Part shown: positions 33,091 to 41,322 of the stretch, piece after piece
Position numbering within the stretch: position 1 is the first letter of the stretch
Layout of the letters: every line of letters begins with the position of its first letter
Source: Pyrinomonadaceae bacterium
Lineage (GTDB): Bacteria > Acidobacteriota > Blastocatellia > Pyrinomonadales > Pyrinomonadaceae
Direction of reading: 5' to 3'
NCBI GenBank assembly: GCA_019694345.1
Contig: JAIBCA010000120.1
Location: 1-51,331, forward strand
DNA: 51,331 bases
Program-made: the position numbers and the translations under genes
Notes under the pieces: generated by a model
Databases searched by the model: none
What the model saw: only the letters and a program-made list of their open reading frames with translations
Told to the model about the DNA's origin: nothing

Positions 33091-33486
33091 TCAGGCGCTC
33101 GGCGTTAGTCCGCCGACGAGAAATAGGAAAAACAGGACCGCGGCCGGCAGCAGATTGAGCACGATACCTATGACGCTGAACAAACGCTTTCTTGACGTCA
33201 CAAAGAGACCGGCGGTGCCGAGGATCGTCCCGATCAGATGACCGACGACCGGCAAGAGCAGAAAGATCGTTGAAAACAGGACGACGCCGACGCCCATTCC
33301 GCGAAGATCGGTCATCCCGCGTGATTCGGGAACGAATAGGTCCGTCAGATACCCGGAGAAACCATCGACGTAGAACACGAGGACGAACATGACCGCAAAA
33401 TACACCCAAACGCCAACGGCGACGATCGTCGAGGCGATGCCGAGTTTTGAGTGCTTTTTGCGAACGTCCGATGCCGCAGGGTCCAT
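33091..33486 (-). CDS. Small multi-span membrane protein
   Basis: 131 aa with about three or four hydrophobic segments (IASTIVAVGVWVYFAVMFVLV, FSTIFLLLPVVGHLIGTILGTAGLF, VIGIVLNLLPAAVLFFLFLVGG). The last half resembles DUF4190-type proteins. No catalytic motif. Divergent from pheA across 195 bp; the 193-bp gap on its other side shows nothing else. Confidence 0.65.
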   Translation of the reverse strand: MDPAASDVRKKHSKLGIASTIVAVGVWVYFAVMFVLVFYVDGFSGYLTDLFVPESRGMTDLRGMGVGVVLFSTIFLLLPVVGHLIGTILGTAGLFVTSRKRLFSVIGIVLNLLPAAVLFFLFLVGGLTPSA

Positions 33487-33619
33487 ATCTGGTCAGTGCG
33501 CTGTATTGATATCCGATATATCGAGAACGATTCTAACCTATTTTTGCCCGATGCAAACGAGCCCGGTCGTCGCACGGCAAAAAATCGGTCTGGTCGTGAT
33601 ATCTACCGCGATAACCATC

Positions 33620-33628
33620 TGTTATACT
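33620..33628 (+). promoter_or_regulatory. Putative extended -10 promoter of pheA
   Basis: TGTTATACT (TGn plus TATACT) lies 53 bp upstream of the pheA ATG at 33682. No good -35 is visible. No attenuator, leader peptide or T-box is apparent in the short leader. Confidence 0.4.
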
Positions 33629-33681
33629 TTCCAGAACATAAGAATTTCTGCTGATGGTACCGGCACATAACTGAATGACCG

Positions 33682-34842
33682 ATGAGTGAGGTTAGGATCG
33701 ACAATCCGAGGGCTGAGATCGATGCGATCGACGGCGAAATTCTAAGGCTTTTGAATAACCGGGCCGAGATCGCTCTGCGCGTCGGGGCCGCAAAAACGAA
33801 CGTCGATACATCGTTGTGTGACCCGGCCCGTGAACGCGAGGTGCTCGAGCGGATGCGAGCCGAGAATCCTGGCCCGTTCGACGAACAAAGCATCGACAAT
33901 ATCTTTCGCCGGATCATCGACGAATCGCTGCTTCTGCAGCAGTCGACTTTCGGCCGGAGTTTGGCCGACAACGTCCCAAACCCATCTCGGGCTGCAATTG
34001 TCGGTGGGCGTTCGCGCGTTGCTTTTTTGGGCGAAAGCGGAACATTCAGCGAAGAGGCGGCGATCGGTCTTCTCGGCGACGAGAGCGTGACGGTGTCGAT
34101 GCCGACCTTCGAGGAGCTCTTCGCGGCCGTCGACAACGGCAAGGCTGACTACGTTCTGACGCCGCTCGAAAACAGCCTGATCGGCTCGGTCCACCGCTGC
34201 GTTGACCTTCTGCTGCAGAGTTCGCTCAACATCGTCGCCGAGGTGATCCTGCCCATTTCTCATTATTTGGTCGCGTGCAAAGGGGCGACGATCGACAGTA
34301 TCCTGACGGTCGAATCGCACCCGGCGGCTCTTGCGCAATGTACGCGCTTTTTTGCCGAACATCCTGCGATAACGCGCGTTCCCGCCGACGACACCGCCGG
34401 CAGCGTCCGCCGAGCGATCGAGAGCGGCGATATCACGCGAGCGGGCATCGGCGGCAGGCGGACGGCCGAGATATACGGCGGCCGCATCATCGCCGAGCAC
34501 CTCGAGGACAACCGCGACAATTACACTCGTTTTGCATTGCTCTCGCCCACGGCCGATACGTCCGGCACGGGGACCAAGATATCGCTCGTCATGCGGCTGA
34601 GGAATCAGCCCGGGTCGCTGCACGGTGCCCTGCGGCCGTTCGTTCGCCGCGGCATCGACCTGCTCAAGATCGAGAGTCTGCCGATCCGCGAGACGCCGGA
34701 TGAATATAATTTCTACCTCGATGTATTGGTTCCGGCCAATCCGGGCGAAATGAGCGGCGCACTCGATGAGGTTCGCGGCCTCGCGGTTGACGTGCGCGTT
34801 CTCGGGCAATATTCGTCAACCAGGTTAGAGCCGGCACGCTGA
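33682..34842 (+). CDS. pheA: Chorismate mutase / prephenate dehydratase
   Basis: P-protein of 386 aa that makes phenylpyruvate for phenylalanine. The AroQ chorismate mutase domain is at about residues 1-90 (IDAIDGEILRLLNNRAEIALRVGAAK), the dehydratase at about 110-285 (VAFLGESGTFSEEAA, LTPLENSLIGSV, DNYTRFALLSP with the TRF motif), and the ACT regulatory domain at about 295-370 (PGSLHGALRPF; KIESLPIRE). The Phe-binding ESRP motif reads ESLP, with proline kept. Feedback inhibition by phenylalanine is thus likely but altered contacts are possible. It is 16 bp before the DAHP synthase gene, an aromatic amino-acid operon. Confidence 0.94.
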   Translation: MSEVRIDNPRAEIDAIDGEILRLLNNRAEIALRVGAAKTNVDTSLCDPAREREVLERMRAENPGPFDEQSIDNIFRRIIDESLLLQQSTFGRSLADNVPNPSRAAIVGGRSRVAFLGESGTFSEEAAIGLLGDESVTVSMPTFEELFAAVDNGKADYVLTPLENSLIGSVHRCVDLLLQSSLNIVAEVILPISHYLVACKGATIDSILTVESHPAALAQCTRFFAEHPAITRVPADDTAGSVRRAIESGDITRAGIGGRRTAEIYGGRIIAEHLEDNRDNYTRFALLSPTADTSGTGTKISLVMRLRNQPGSLHGALRPFVRRGIDLLKIESLPIRETPDEYNFYLDVLVPANPGEMSGALDEVRGLAVDVRVLGQYSSTRLEPAR

Positions 34843-34858
34843 CGGCGTAATTACTTCT

Positions 34859-35977
34859 ATGATCATCGTTCTTAAACCAAACGTCGATACCGACAGCCGC
34901 GAATTCCGGCGGATCGAGTCGCACGTCAACAATTTTCAAAACATCGAGATACTTGTCCACAATATCCAGGGCAAACAGCAGCTTTTGACCGAGCTTTACC
35001 TGATCGGCAACACCGCCGCACTGTCGATCGACGAGATCAAGAGCTTTCCCGGTGTCGAGCATGTCATTCGTGTTTCAGAGGTCTATCGCGTGCTCGGCCG
35101 GCACAAGGGCGACAGCCGTCCTAGTCATTTCACATACAACGGCGTCACTTTCAGTCAGGACAACCTGAATGTTTTTGCGGGCCTTTGCGCGGTCGATTCG
35201 CCTGAGAGCGTCGAAGCGATGATGAAGGCACTGCAGGAAAATGGCCAGGTGTGCACGCGCATGGGCGCCTACAAGCCGCGTACCAGTCCGTACTCTTTTC
35301 AGGGCCACGGCGCCGCCTGTTTGCCGTACGTATTCGATCTTGCCGGCAAGTACGGCATCAAGGTGATCGCGATGGAGGTCACACACGAATCACACGTCGA
35401 CGAGATCAGTGCCGCACTGCGATCGACCGGCTCGCCGACCGGCGTGATGCTCCAGATCGGAACGCGCAACACGCAGAATTTCGAGCTGCTTAAGAGCGTC
35501 GGCCGTCAGCAGGAATTCCCCGTGCTGCTCAAGCGCGGATTCGGCATCACGCTTGACGAGTCGCTCCACGCCGCCGAGTATCTCGCGAGCGAGGGCAATC
35601 AAAAAGTCATTTTCGGACTTCGCGGGATGAAGACGAATATCGGCGACCCGCATCGAAACCTGGTCGATTTTGCCCACGTGCCGGTCGTCAAGAACCTGAC
35701 CCGAATGCCGGTCTGCATCGACCCGTCGCACTCGGTCGGCGGCCGGTTCCGGAGTTCGGACAGGATCCTCGACATTATGCACATCACCGCCCAAGGCGTT
35801 GTCGCCGGGGCAAATATGGTGCTCGTCGATTTTCACCCCGACCCGAGCAAAGCCCTCGTTGACGGGCCGCAGGCATTACGTCTCGACGAACTGCCGTTGT
35901 TCCTCGAGGATGTGCGGATCGTTCGACGGGCCTATGAGCAGCGTGTCGAGCTGTACGATGCAGCTTCGGCAATATGA
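34859..35977 (+). CDS. aroF: 3-deoxy-7-phosphoheptulonate synthase (type I-beta-like)
   Basis: Condenses PEP and erythrose 4-phosphate, entry into the shikimate pathway. 372 aa: an N-terminal ferredoxin-like regulatory domain (MIIVLKPNVDTDSREFRRI) and a TIM barrel with AGLCAVD (metal Cys), KPRTSPYSFQGHG, GTRNTQNF and DPSHSVGG (metal His). Two departures from the Thermotoga type: the usual CERGIRTFE reads FGLRGMKTNIG, and the EVHP motif reads DFHP, putting Asp at the metal Glu position, while the later Asp (LVDGPQAL) is kept. Activity is still expected. Pairs with pheA. Confidence 0.88.
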   Translation: MIIVLKPNVDTDSREFRRIESHVNNFQNIEILVHNIQGKQQLLTELYLIGNTAALSIDEIKSFPGVEHVIRVSEVYRVLGRHKGDSRPSHFTYNGVTFSQDNLNVFAGLCAVDSPESVEAMMKALQENGQVCTRMGAYKPRTSPYSFQGHGAACLPYVFDLAGKYGIKVIAMEVTHESHVDEISAALRSTGSPTGVMLQIGTRNTQNFELLKSVGRQQEFPVLLKRGFGITLDESLHAAEYLASEGNQKVIFGLRGMKTNIGDPHRNLVDFAHVPVVKNLTRMPVCIDPSHSVGGRFRSSDRILDIMHITAQGVVAGANMVLVDFHPDPSKALVDGPQALRLDELPLFLEDVRIVRRAYEQRVELYDAASAI

Positions 35978-36053
35978 TCCGTTCGAGCGGATCGCAACGA
36001 TGGCGGCGATAATGTGTGAGCAGGCGCCGCTATTTTCTCAATCGATTTGCCTG

Positions 36054-36062
36054 TGCTAGAAT
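36054..36062 (+). promoter_or_regulatory. Putative extended -10 promoter of the exonuclease-methyltransferase pair
   Basis: TGCTAGAAT (TGn plus TAGAAT) lies 75 bp upstream of the ATG at 36137, in the 159-bp gap after the DAHP synthase gene. A separate promoter suggests that the pair is an independent unit. Confidence 0.4.
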
Positions 36063-36136
36063 TCAGCTGTTCAATTCGCCTAAGCGCAAGTAAACATTGA
36101 TTTTTGTCAGGCGCGCGTTTTTCCCTTTTTTTTCCG

Positions 36137-36988
36137 ATGCTGAAATCGCCGATCCACGACCTCGCACTTTTCTACGACCTCGAATGGGTTCCTGACGCGG
36201 CAGGTTCGCGTAGGCTTTTTGACCTTCCGGACGACACGACCGAGATCGAAGCGATGCAGCGGCTGTGGGAGCACTCGCCGCAATACGATGCCGAAAAAAA
36301 TCCGCGGCCGTTTCTCAAATATATGTTTTCGCGGGTGGTTTCGATCGCGTTCCTGTCGCGAAAATCCGTTTATCGAAACGGCGAACGGACCATCGAATTT
36401 TCGCTGAACTCGCTGCCAAAGCTGCCGTTGGACACGGATGACGTTGACGAAACGGCGATCATCGACCGTTTTTTGTACATAATCGGTGAACGCAGGCCTC
36501 AGTTGGTCGGGTTTAATTCGAGCGAATCTGACCTCCAGGTTCTCATCCAGCGGGGCATTATCAATGAGATCACCGCTCCTGCCTTTAATCAGAGGCCGAA
36601 CAAGCCCTGGGAGGGCGAGGACTATTTTGATTCGCGCAACAGCGAGGCTCACCTCGACCTGCTGACCAAATTCTCGAATCGCGGAGGCATGTCGCCGCGG
36701 CTCGATGAGTTTGCCAAGCTTTGCGGCTTTCCCGGCAAGATCGACGTTAAAGGCGATCAGGTTACCGACCTCTGGCTCGAACGCGACATTACACGCATCG
36801 TCGAATACAACCAGATCGACACGCTGAACACTTACCTCGTCTGGCTTCGAGTGGTCTATTTTTGCGGCAAGATGAACGAGGAAGATTACTTCATAGAACT
36901 CGAACAATTTCGCGAATTCCTCGAATTCGAAGCTGAAAAGGACGATAAACAGTTCATCGCCGACTTTCTGTCCAAATGGCCAATATGA
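36137..36988 (+). CDS. PolB-like 3'-5' exonuclease
   Basis: 283-aa protein of the 'predicted 3'-5' exonuclease related to PolB' family (DNA_pol_B_exo2). DnaQ-fold motifs: Exo I FYDLEWVP with D14 and E16; Exo II around LVGFNSSESDLQVL; Exo III EYNQIDTLNTY with the late Asp. A middle LPLDTDDVDET and MSPRLDEFAKLCGFPGKID are typical. There is no polymerase domain. The ATG at 36137 is preferred; a TTG at 36104 would add 11 residues. Its stop overlaps the methyltransferase ATG (ATGA). Could act in repair or in a methylation-linked defence; the substrate is unknown. Confidence 0.85.
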   Translation: MLKSPIHDLALFYDLEWVPDAAGSRRLFDLPDDTTEIEAMQRLWEHSPQYDAEKNPRPFLKYMFSRVVSIAFLSRKSVYRNGERTIEFSLNSLPKLPLDTDDVDETAIIDRFLYIIGERRPQLVGFNSSESDLQVLIQRGIINEITAPAFNQRPNKPWEGEDYFDSRNSEAHLDLLTKFSNRGGMSPRLDEFAKLCGFPGKIDVKGDQVTDLWLERDITRIVEYNQIDTLNTYLVWLRVVYFCGKMNEEDYFIELEQFREFLEFEAEKDDKQFIADFLSKWPI

Positions 36989-37785
36989 GTATCGAGATCG
37001 GCAAGATCTATCAGGAAAATTGCATCGAGACGCTCGCCCGAATGCCGGACGATTGGCTGGATATGACCATTACCAGCCCGCCGTATGATGACCTTCGCGA
37101 TTATAACGGCTACCATTTTCCGGTCGAGGAGATCGCCGCCGGGCTGTTTGCCAAGACGAAACCGGGCGGCGTGGTGGTCTGGGTGGTTGGCGACCGCACC
37201 GTCGGCGGCAATGAGACGCTTTCCAGCTTTCGTCACGCGATCACGTTCCAGGACGCCGGATTTCGTGTCCACGACACGATGATCTACGCCAAAAACAACC
37301 CGATCCCGAGCGACTGCGGCAAGCGGTACCGACAGGCTTTCGAGTATATGTTCTGCTTTAGCAAAGGGCAGCCGGCAAAATTCAATCCGATAATGCAGGT
37401 GATAAAGCAGGAAAAGGCGTTCAAGTCGTTTCGGATCACAAAGGTAGGCCGCAACGACCTCGCCCACAACCATATCGCTCCCAAGGAGCGAAAGGTCAAC
37501 AATATTTTCTATTACAACGTGGGCACCTCGAGTTCGAAGGACAAGATCGCCTTCAAGCATCCGGCGATATTTCCGGAGCAGTTGGCGATAGACCAGATCC
37601 TCACCTGGACCGACCCCGGCGACCTCGTTTACGACTGTTTTATGGGCAGCGGAACGACTGCCAAGGCCGCGATGCTCAATGATCGCCGCTGGCTCGGCTC
37701 AGAGATATCGGCCGAGTATGTGGCGATCGCCGAAGAGCGCATTGCCGCGCACCTCCGCGATCGAAAAATGAAAGCCGCGAAATAA
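36985..37785 (+). CDS. Beta-class N4/N6 DNA methyltransferase
   Basis: 266-aa site-specific DNA methyltransferase. The catalytic motif IV SPPY (residues 31-34, TSPPYDDLRDYNGY) precedes the SAM-binding motif I FMGSGTT near residue 220, the circular order of class beta. SPPY favours N4-cytosine but N6-adenine is possible. A target-recognition region lies between (RQAFEYMFCFSKGQPAKFN). No restriction endonuclease is adjacent, so it would be called an orphan. ATGA overlap with the exonuclease gene indicates coupled translation; an alternative ATG lies at 36976. The HinP1I-like gene is 25 kb away and HinP1I's partner is a C5-cytosine methylase, so I do not pair them. Confidence 0.88.
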   Translation: MSIEIGKIYQENCIETLARMPDDWLDMTITSPPYDDLRDYNGYHFPVEEIAAGLFAKTKPGGVVVWVVGDRTVGGNETLSSFRHAITFQDAGFRVHDTMIYAKNNPIPSDCGKRYRQAFEYMFCFSKGQPAKFNPIMQVIKQEKAFKSFRITKVGRNDLAHNHIAPKERKVNNIFYYNVGTSSSKDKIAFKHPAIFPEQLAIDQILTWTDPGDLVYDCFMGSGTTAKAAMLNDRRWLGSEISAEYVAIAEERIAAHLRDRKMKAAK

Positions 37786-37868
37786 CAACCAATTCTCCCC
37801 GAAAAGCGTCTATTAAGAGAATACCCGAGTTCGGTCAGCGGATAGCCGCCAAGAGGTTTGTTCAATAA

Positions 37869-38417
37869 ATGAGATATTTCACACTTTTCGCCATTCTTTT
37901 TGCAATTTGCGCCGTTTCGTCACAGGCCCAGCCGCGGCCGATCGGCAGTTCGACAACGGCTACGAAGGCGGCTCCGGCTCCCGAGTCTTTTGGTGCAAAA
38001 TACGAAGGCGGGCTGTTTGGATTCAATGACAAGCAGATGGGCACGCTCAAGTTCGACGACGCCAACGACAGACTGGTGTTCTTTGGAAAGGAGCAGAAAG
38101 AGCTTTTCGGGATCCCGTACGACGCTCTCCTGGTGATATATCCTCAATCACAGTCGGTGACCTCAACCACCGGCAACGTACTCAAGAGTCTGCCGCTTCC
38201 CGGTGCGTCGCTTGCCGGCTTTATCAAAGAAAAACGCAGTTACCTGATCATCCAGTGCGAAGATCCCGACATCGACGTTAAGGGCGTGGTCAACTTTAAG
38301 CTCGAGAGCAAGGACCTGCTCGACTCTGTCCTTCGTTCGCTGGCGGATAGGGCCAAGTTGACCCAGCGGGGCGATGCGTTTTACCGGCCTCGGGCAAAGT
38401 CCAGCGAGCCTAATTGA
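37869..38417 (+). CDS. Exported protein of unknown function
   Basis: 182 aa, signal peptide at about 1-20 (FAILFAICAVSSQAQ), then a low-complexity Ala/Thr/Pro linker and a compact domain (GGLFGFNDKQMGTLKFDDANDRLVFFGKE; FGIPYDALLVIYPQ). The strand pattern resembles small PH-like folds. AGAGG lies about 11 bp before the ATG. Its last 8 bp overlap the end of rsmE on the other strand. Function unknown. Confidence 0.7.
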   Translation: MRYFTLFAILFAICAVSSQAQPRPIGSSTTATKAAPAPESFGAKYEGGLFGFNDKQMGTLKFDDANDRLVFFGKEQKELFGIPYDALLVIYPQSQSVTSTTGNVLKSLPLPGASLAGFIKEKRSYLIIQCEDPDIDVKGVVNFKLESKDLLDSVLRSLADRAKLTQRGDAFYRPRAKSSEPN

Positions 38418-39132
38418 TATCTCCGAACAGGTTTTGAACGATCGCCGTGATAGCCACGGCGGCCGTTTCTGCGCGCAATATTCTGCCGCCAAGCGTAACG
38501 ATCCTGCAGCCTGCCGTGCGCGCCGCGACGATCTCGGCGTCGGTCCAGCCGCCTTCCGGGCCGATCACGATCGTCCTCACGATGTTGCCGCCGGTGTCGC
38601 CGAGCCGGACGCCGTCACGTTCGGCGAACAGGACCGTTTCCGAAGCATTGGTGCCGTCGGCGAGCAGCGCCGTCAATGTCAATGGTTCACAGATCTTCAT
38701 CAACGTCGCCCGTCCGCACTGTTTCGACGCGTCCAGGATGATCCGCTGCCAGCGTACCATTCGCTTTTCGGCGTGTTTCGCGTTTGCCTCGCCGCGATCG
38801 GTCATCAGCGGTATCAGTTGAGCGACACCCAACTCGACGGCCTTTTGGATGACCATTTCAAATTTGTCCGCCTTCAGCATCGCGGCGGCCAGCGTGACAG
38901 GTGTCGGCGATTCCGGCGATCTCGGCCCGGTCTCCCGGACGATCTCGAGTTCGGCCGACGACCGCCGGATCTCACGGATCACGCATTCGAATTCGTGGCC
39001 CTCGCCGTCAAAAACCGACACTTTATCACCCATACGCTGGCGCACGACATCGCGCAGGTGATGCGTCTCGTCGGCACCGAGCGTTACGGTCCGGTCGGTA
39101 AATGTTTCAGGCGGTGAATAGAATCGTCGCAT
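38410..39132 (-). CDS. rsmE: 16S rRNA (uracil1498-N3)-methyltransferase
   Basis: SPOUT-family enzyme that methylates U1498 in helix 44 of 16S rRNA. 240 aa: PUA-like N-terminus MRRFYSPPETF...ETHHLRDVVRQRMGD and a knotted C-terminal domain with IGPEGGWTDAEI and the trailing TLGGRILRAETAAVAI. The frame extends to 39207, but the ATG at 39130-39132 starts the usual MRRFY. It forms TAATG with the stop of the upstream gene, so the two are coupled. Confidence 0.94.
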   Translation of the reverse strand: MRRFYSPPETFTDRTVTLGADETHHLRDVVRQRMGDKVSVFDGEGHEFECVIREIRRSSAELEIVRETGPRSPESPTPVTLAAAMLKADKFEMVIQKAVELGVAQLIPLMTDRGEANAKHAEKRMVRWQRIILDASKQCGRATLMKICEPLTLTALLADGTNASETVLFAERDGVRLGDTGGNIVRTIVIGPEGGWTDAEIVAARTAGCRIVTLGGRILRAETAAVAITAIVQNLFGDIN

Positions 39133-39725
39133 TATTCGTCTTCGGACCTTTGTATATGGCCGAAAGTCTCGCGGAAATCGGCCGATCGCTGCCGTAGTTC
39201 GACCCAATCGCTGAACAGGTCAGGCGTCTGCAGCCAGACCGACAACCACTCCGAGATCTCGACGCACATCCTGCGCCTGAGCCCCTCGGTCCGCGGATCG
39301 TCGATCGCGGCTTTCAATTTTTGCTTTGCGTCGAGGGCCGCCTGCCGAGCGTGGCGAATTCCCTCACGGTCGCTTTCGGCCGCGTACTTCAGCCGGAGAT
39401 TGTTGAGTTCCCGGATCGAACGCAGTGCCCCGCGAAGGCTGTCGAGATCGATCAGATTGCGAAAGGCCGCGTCATACGGCCGGTCCGAAGCTCGTTCGAC
39501 GAACAGCCGCATGATCTCGGGGTGCCGCAACTCGGCCCCTTCGTCAGCAAGCAGCCGTGCGATGATCATCGGCGAATCGACCGCTGCTTGTCCATACTCG
39601 GCGGCAACGGCGGTCTCGATCGCCTCGATCTCGGCCGCACCAACGTTTTCGCAATCAAGCTTTTCCCATACTTCGATGATCAGCTCATTCTTGGTTCGTG
39701 CTTGCCACATCTGATAAGCGGTCAC
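39132..39725 (-). CDS. Conserved-looking helical protein, unknown
   Basis: 197 aa, soluble, almost all helical, rich in Glu and Arg. Notable stretches are NELIIEVWEKLDCENVGAAEIEAIETAV and RLKYAAESDREGIRHARQAALDAKQKLKAAI, suggesting coiled-coil. No signal or membrane segment. It lies 15 bp after hldC and overlaps rsmE by one base, so it is in the hldA-hldC-rsmE run. I recognise no family. Confidence 0.75.
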   Translation of the reverse strand: MTAYQMWQARTKNELIIEVWEKLDCENVGAAEIEAIETAVAAEYGQAAVDSPMIIARLLADEGAELRHPEIMRLFVERASDRPYDAAFRNLIDLDSLRGALRSIRELNNLRLKYAAESDREGIRHARQAALDAKQKLKAAIDDPRTEGLRRRMCVEISEWLSVWLQTPDLFSDWVELRQRSADFRETFGHIQRSEDE

Positions 39726-39740
39726 GCCCGGCGCCGGGCT

Positions 39741-40226
39741 TCATTTGTCGGCGGTCTTTACGGTCTTGATCAGTTCGGAGGACGAATGGTCTTTCGGGTC
39801 GCCGACGATCGCGACCTTTCCGCCATACGAGCGGACGATCTCACGCTCGGGCACGCTATCGACCGTGTAGTCGGTTCCCTTCGCGTGAATATCCGGCCGG
39901 ATCGTTTGAATAAGCTCCGTCACCGTCGGCTCGTCAAAGATCGTCACGAAGTCGACCCCCTTTACGGCACCGACTATCTCCGCCCGCTCACCCTCGGGGA
40001 CGAAGGGACGACCGGGCCCCTTGAGCATCTTCGTTTGACGGTCGGAGTTGATCCCCACGACCAGCACATCGCCGAGTTCGGCCGCACCCTGCAGATACCG
40101 AACATGCCCGACGTGAAACAGGTCGAAACAGCCGTTTGCGAGGACAATGGTCTTTCCTTCCCGGCGAAGCGGTTCGAGAGCCGAAACAAGTGAATTTCGA
40201 TCCAGGATCAGAGGTTCGTTAGGCAT
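39741..40226 (-). CDS. hldC: D-glycero-beta-D-manno-heptose 1-phosphate adenylyltransferase
   Basis: Transfers AMP to heptose 1-phosphate, giving ADP-heptose for the LPS inner core. 161 aa nucleotidyltransferase with the HxGH motif [12 protein letters not shown] and [18 protein letters not shown]. In enterobacteria it is fused to the kinase (HldE); here kinase and transferase are separate genes overlapping by 8 bp. The frame opens at 40244; ATG 40226 gives the expected start. Supports an LPS-type outer membrane. Confidence 0.92.
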   Translation of the reverse strand: MPNEPLILDRNSLVSALEPLRREGKTIVLANGCFDLFHVGHVRYLQGAAELGDVLVVGINSDRQTKMLKGPGRPFVPEGERAEIVGAVKGVDFVTIFDEPTVTELIQTIRPDIHAKGTDYTVDSVPEREIVRSYGGKVAIVGDPKDHSSSELIKTVKTADK

Positions 40227-41226
40227 TGCTCGATAAAAGATCACTCGTCGTTTCAGAGTTGATCGAAGCGATCAACTCGTCGGGCGCCACAGCGGCGGTC
40301 CCTTTTTTCATTACCACGATCCCGCCCGCGTGGTTAGCGAGTCGGGCTGCGTCAAAATAACCCAGCCCGGCAGCGAGGCCGAGCGCAAATACGGCTATGA
40401 CCGTGTCGCCCGCACCGGTCACATCGACCGCCTGGTCGGAACCGACCGCGTCGATATGCCGCGGCTCGCGGCCGCTTTCGATCAGCGTCATTCCCTTGTT
40501 CCCGTTGGTCACAAGCAGGCTCTCGAGGCCGAGTTCTTCGCGAAGCCGGTCGCACGCATCGTCGCTGAATCCCGGCCCCAGAATATGTTCGACCTCATCC
40601 TGATTGGGTGTCGCGGACGACGCACCGCTAAACACCTGCAAACGGAATCGAGAATCGACCAGTAGAGGGATCCCGCGTTCTGCGGCGGCCTGTCTGACGG
40701 CCTCAAATACGGTCGTATCAGCCGCTCCGTAATTGTAATCCGAGAAGATCACCGCGTCGGCCGACCGCACAGCGACGACCGCATTTTCGATCAGCTTTGC
40801 ACGTGTCGTCTCGCCCAACGGCGCGCCATTCTCATAATCAACACGGATGACCTGCTGGCGAGCCGCATGCTGTTGGCCGGCAAGTATCCTGACCTTGGTC
40901 GTCGTGGCGACCTCGCTATCCGTGACCACGCTGGCGACATCGACACCGATCTCCGTCATTCTCTCGAGCAGCAGTTTGCCGTTGGCGTCACTCCCGATCA
41001 CGCCGACAATGCAGGCCTTTGCACCCAGCGAGGCCACATTCGCCGCGGCGTTCGCTGCCGCACCGGGCAGCGTGGTGGTTTGATCGTGTCTGAGAATGAA
41101 GACCGGAGCTTCGCGCGAGACCCTTGATATGGTGCCGTTGAGGTATTGGTCCGCTACGATATCGCCGATTATCGCGACCCGTGTAGCCGGAAAGACCGTT
41201 TTGATAGTTTCCGTGATATTGGCCAT
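40219..41226 (-). CDS. hldA: D-glycero-beta-D-manno-heptose-7-phosphate kinase
   Basis: PfkB-family sugar kinase that phosphorylates heptose 7-phosphate at C1. 335 aa: [36 protein letters not shown] and the PfkB signature DVTGAGDTV. The frame opens at a TTG at 41238; the ATG at 41226 gives MANITETIK. It forms a split HldE pair with hldC. The third enzyme (GmhB) is not in the window. Confidence 0.92.
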   Translation of the reverse strand: MANITETIKTVFPATRVAIIGDIVADQYLNGTISRVSREAPVFILRHDQTTTLPGAAANAAANVASLGAKACIVGVIGSDANGKLLLERMTEIGVDVASVVTDSEVATTTKVRILAGQQHAARQQVIRVDYENGAPLGETTRAKLIENAVVAVRSADAVIFSDYNYGAADTTVFEAVRQAAAERGIPLLVDSRFRLQVFSGASSATPNQDEVEHILGPGFSDDACDRLREELGLESLLVTNGNKGMTLIESGREPRHIDAVGSDQAVDVTGAGDTVIAVFALGLAAGLGYFDAARLANHAGGIVVMKKGTAAVAPDELIASINSETTSDLLSSNA

Positions 41227-41251
41227 TAGTGACGTCAAGATTATTGCAAAT

Positions 41252-41307
41252 CAACGGCATAAACAAAAATGGTTGAAGGCTTTCGGCCTTCAACCATTAT
41301 GCCGTTG
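41252..41307 (-). terminator. Strong nested-stem terminator after the FG-GAP gene
   Basis: Inner stem 41268-41280 paired with 41286-41298 (13 bp, AATGGTTGAAGGC type, loop of 5). An outer stem pairs CAACGGCAT (41252-41260) with ATGCCGTTG (41299-41307). Read on the minus strand the inner stem is followed by TTTTTGTTTATG, a U-tract. It ends the transcript of the FG-GAP gene (stop at 41323). Confidence 0.8.
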
Positions 41308-41322
41308 ACGTAACAACGAAAG

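Noticed and set aside
11241..37785. Pairing the HinP1I-like nuclease with the methyltransferase at 36985 as a restriction-modification system.
   Set aside because: They are 25 kb apart, the methylase is beta-class SPPY (N4/N6), while HinP1I's partner is a C5-cytosine methylase, and the nuclease seems exported.
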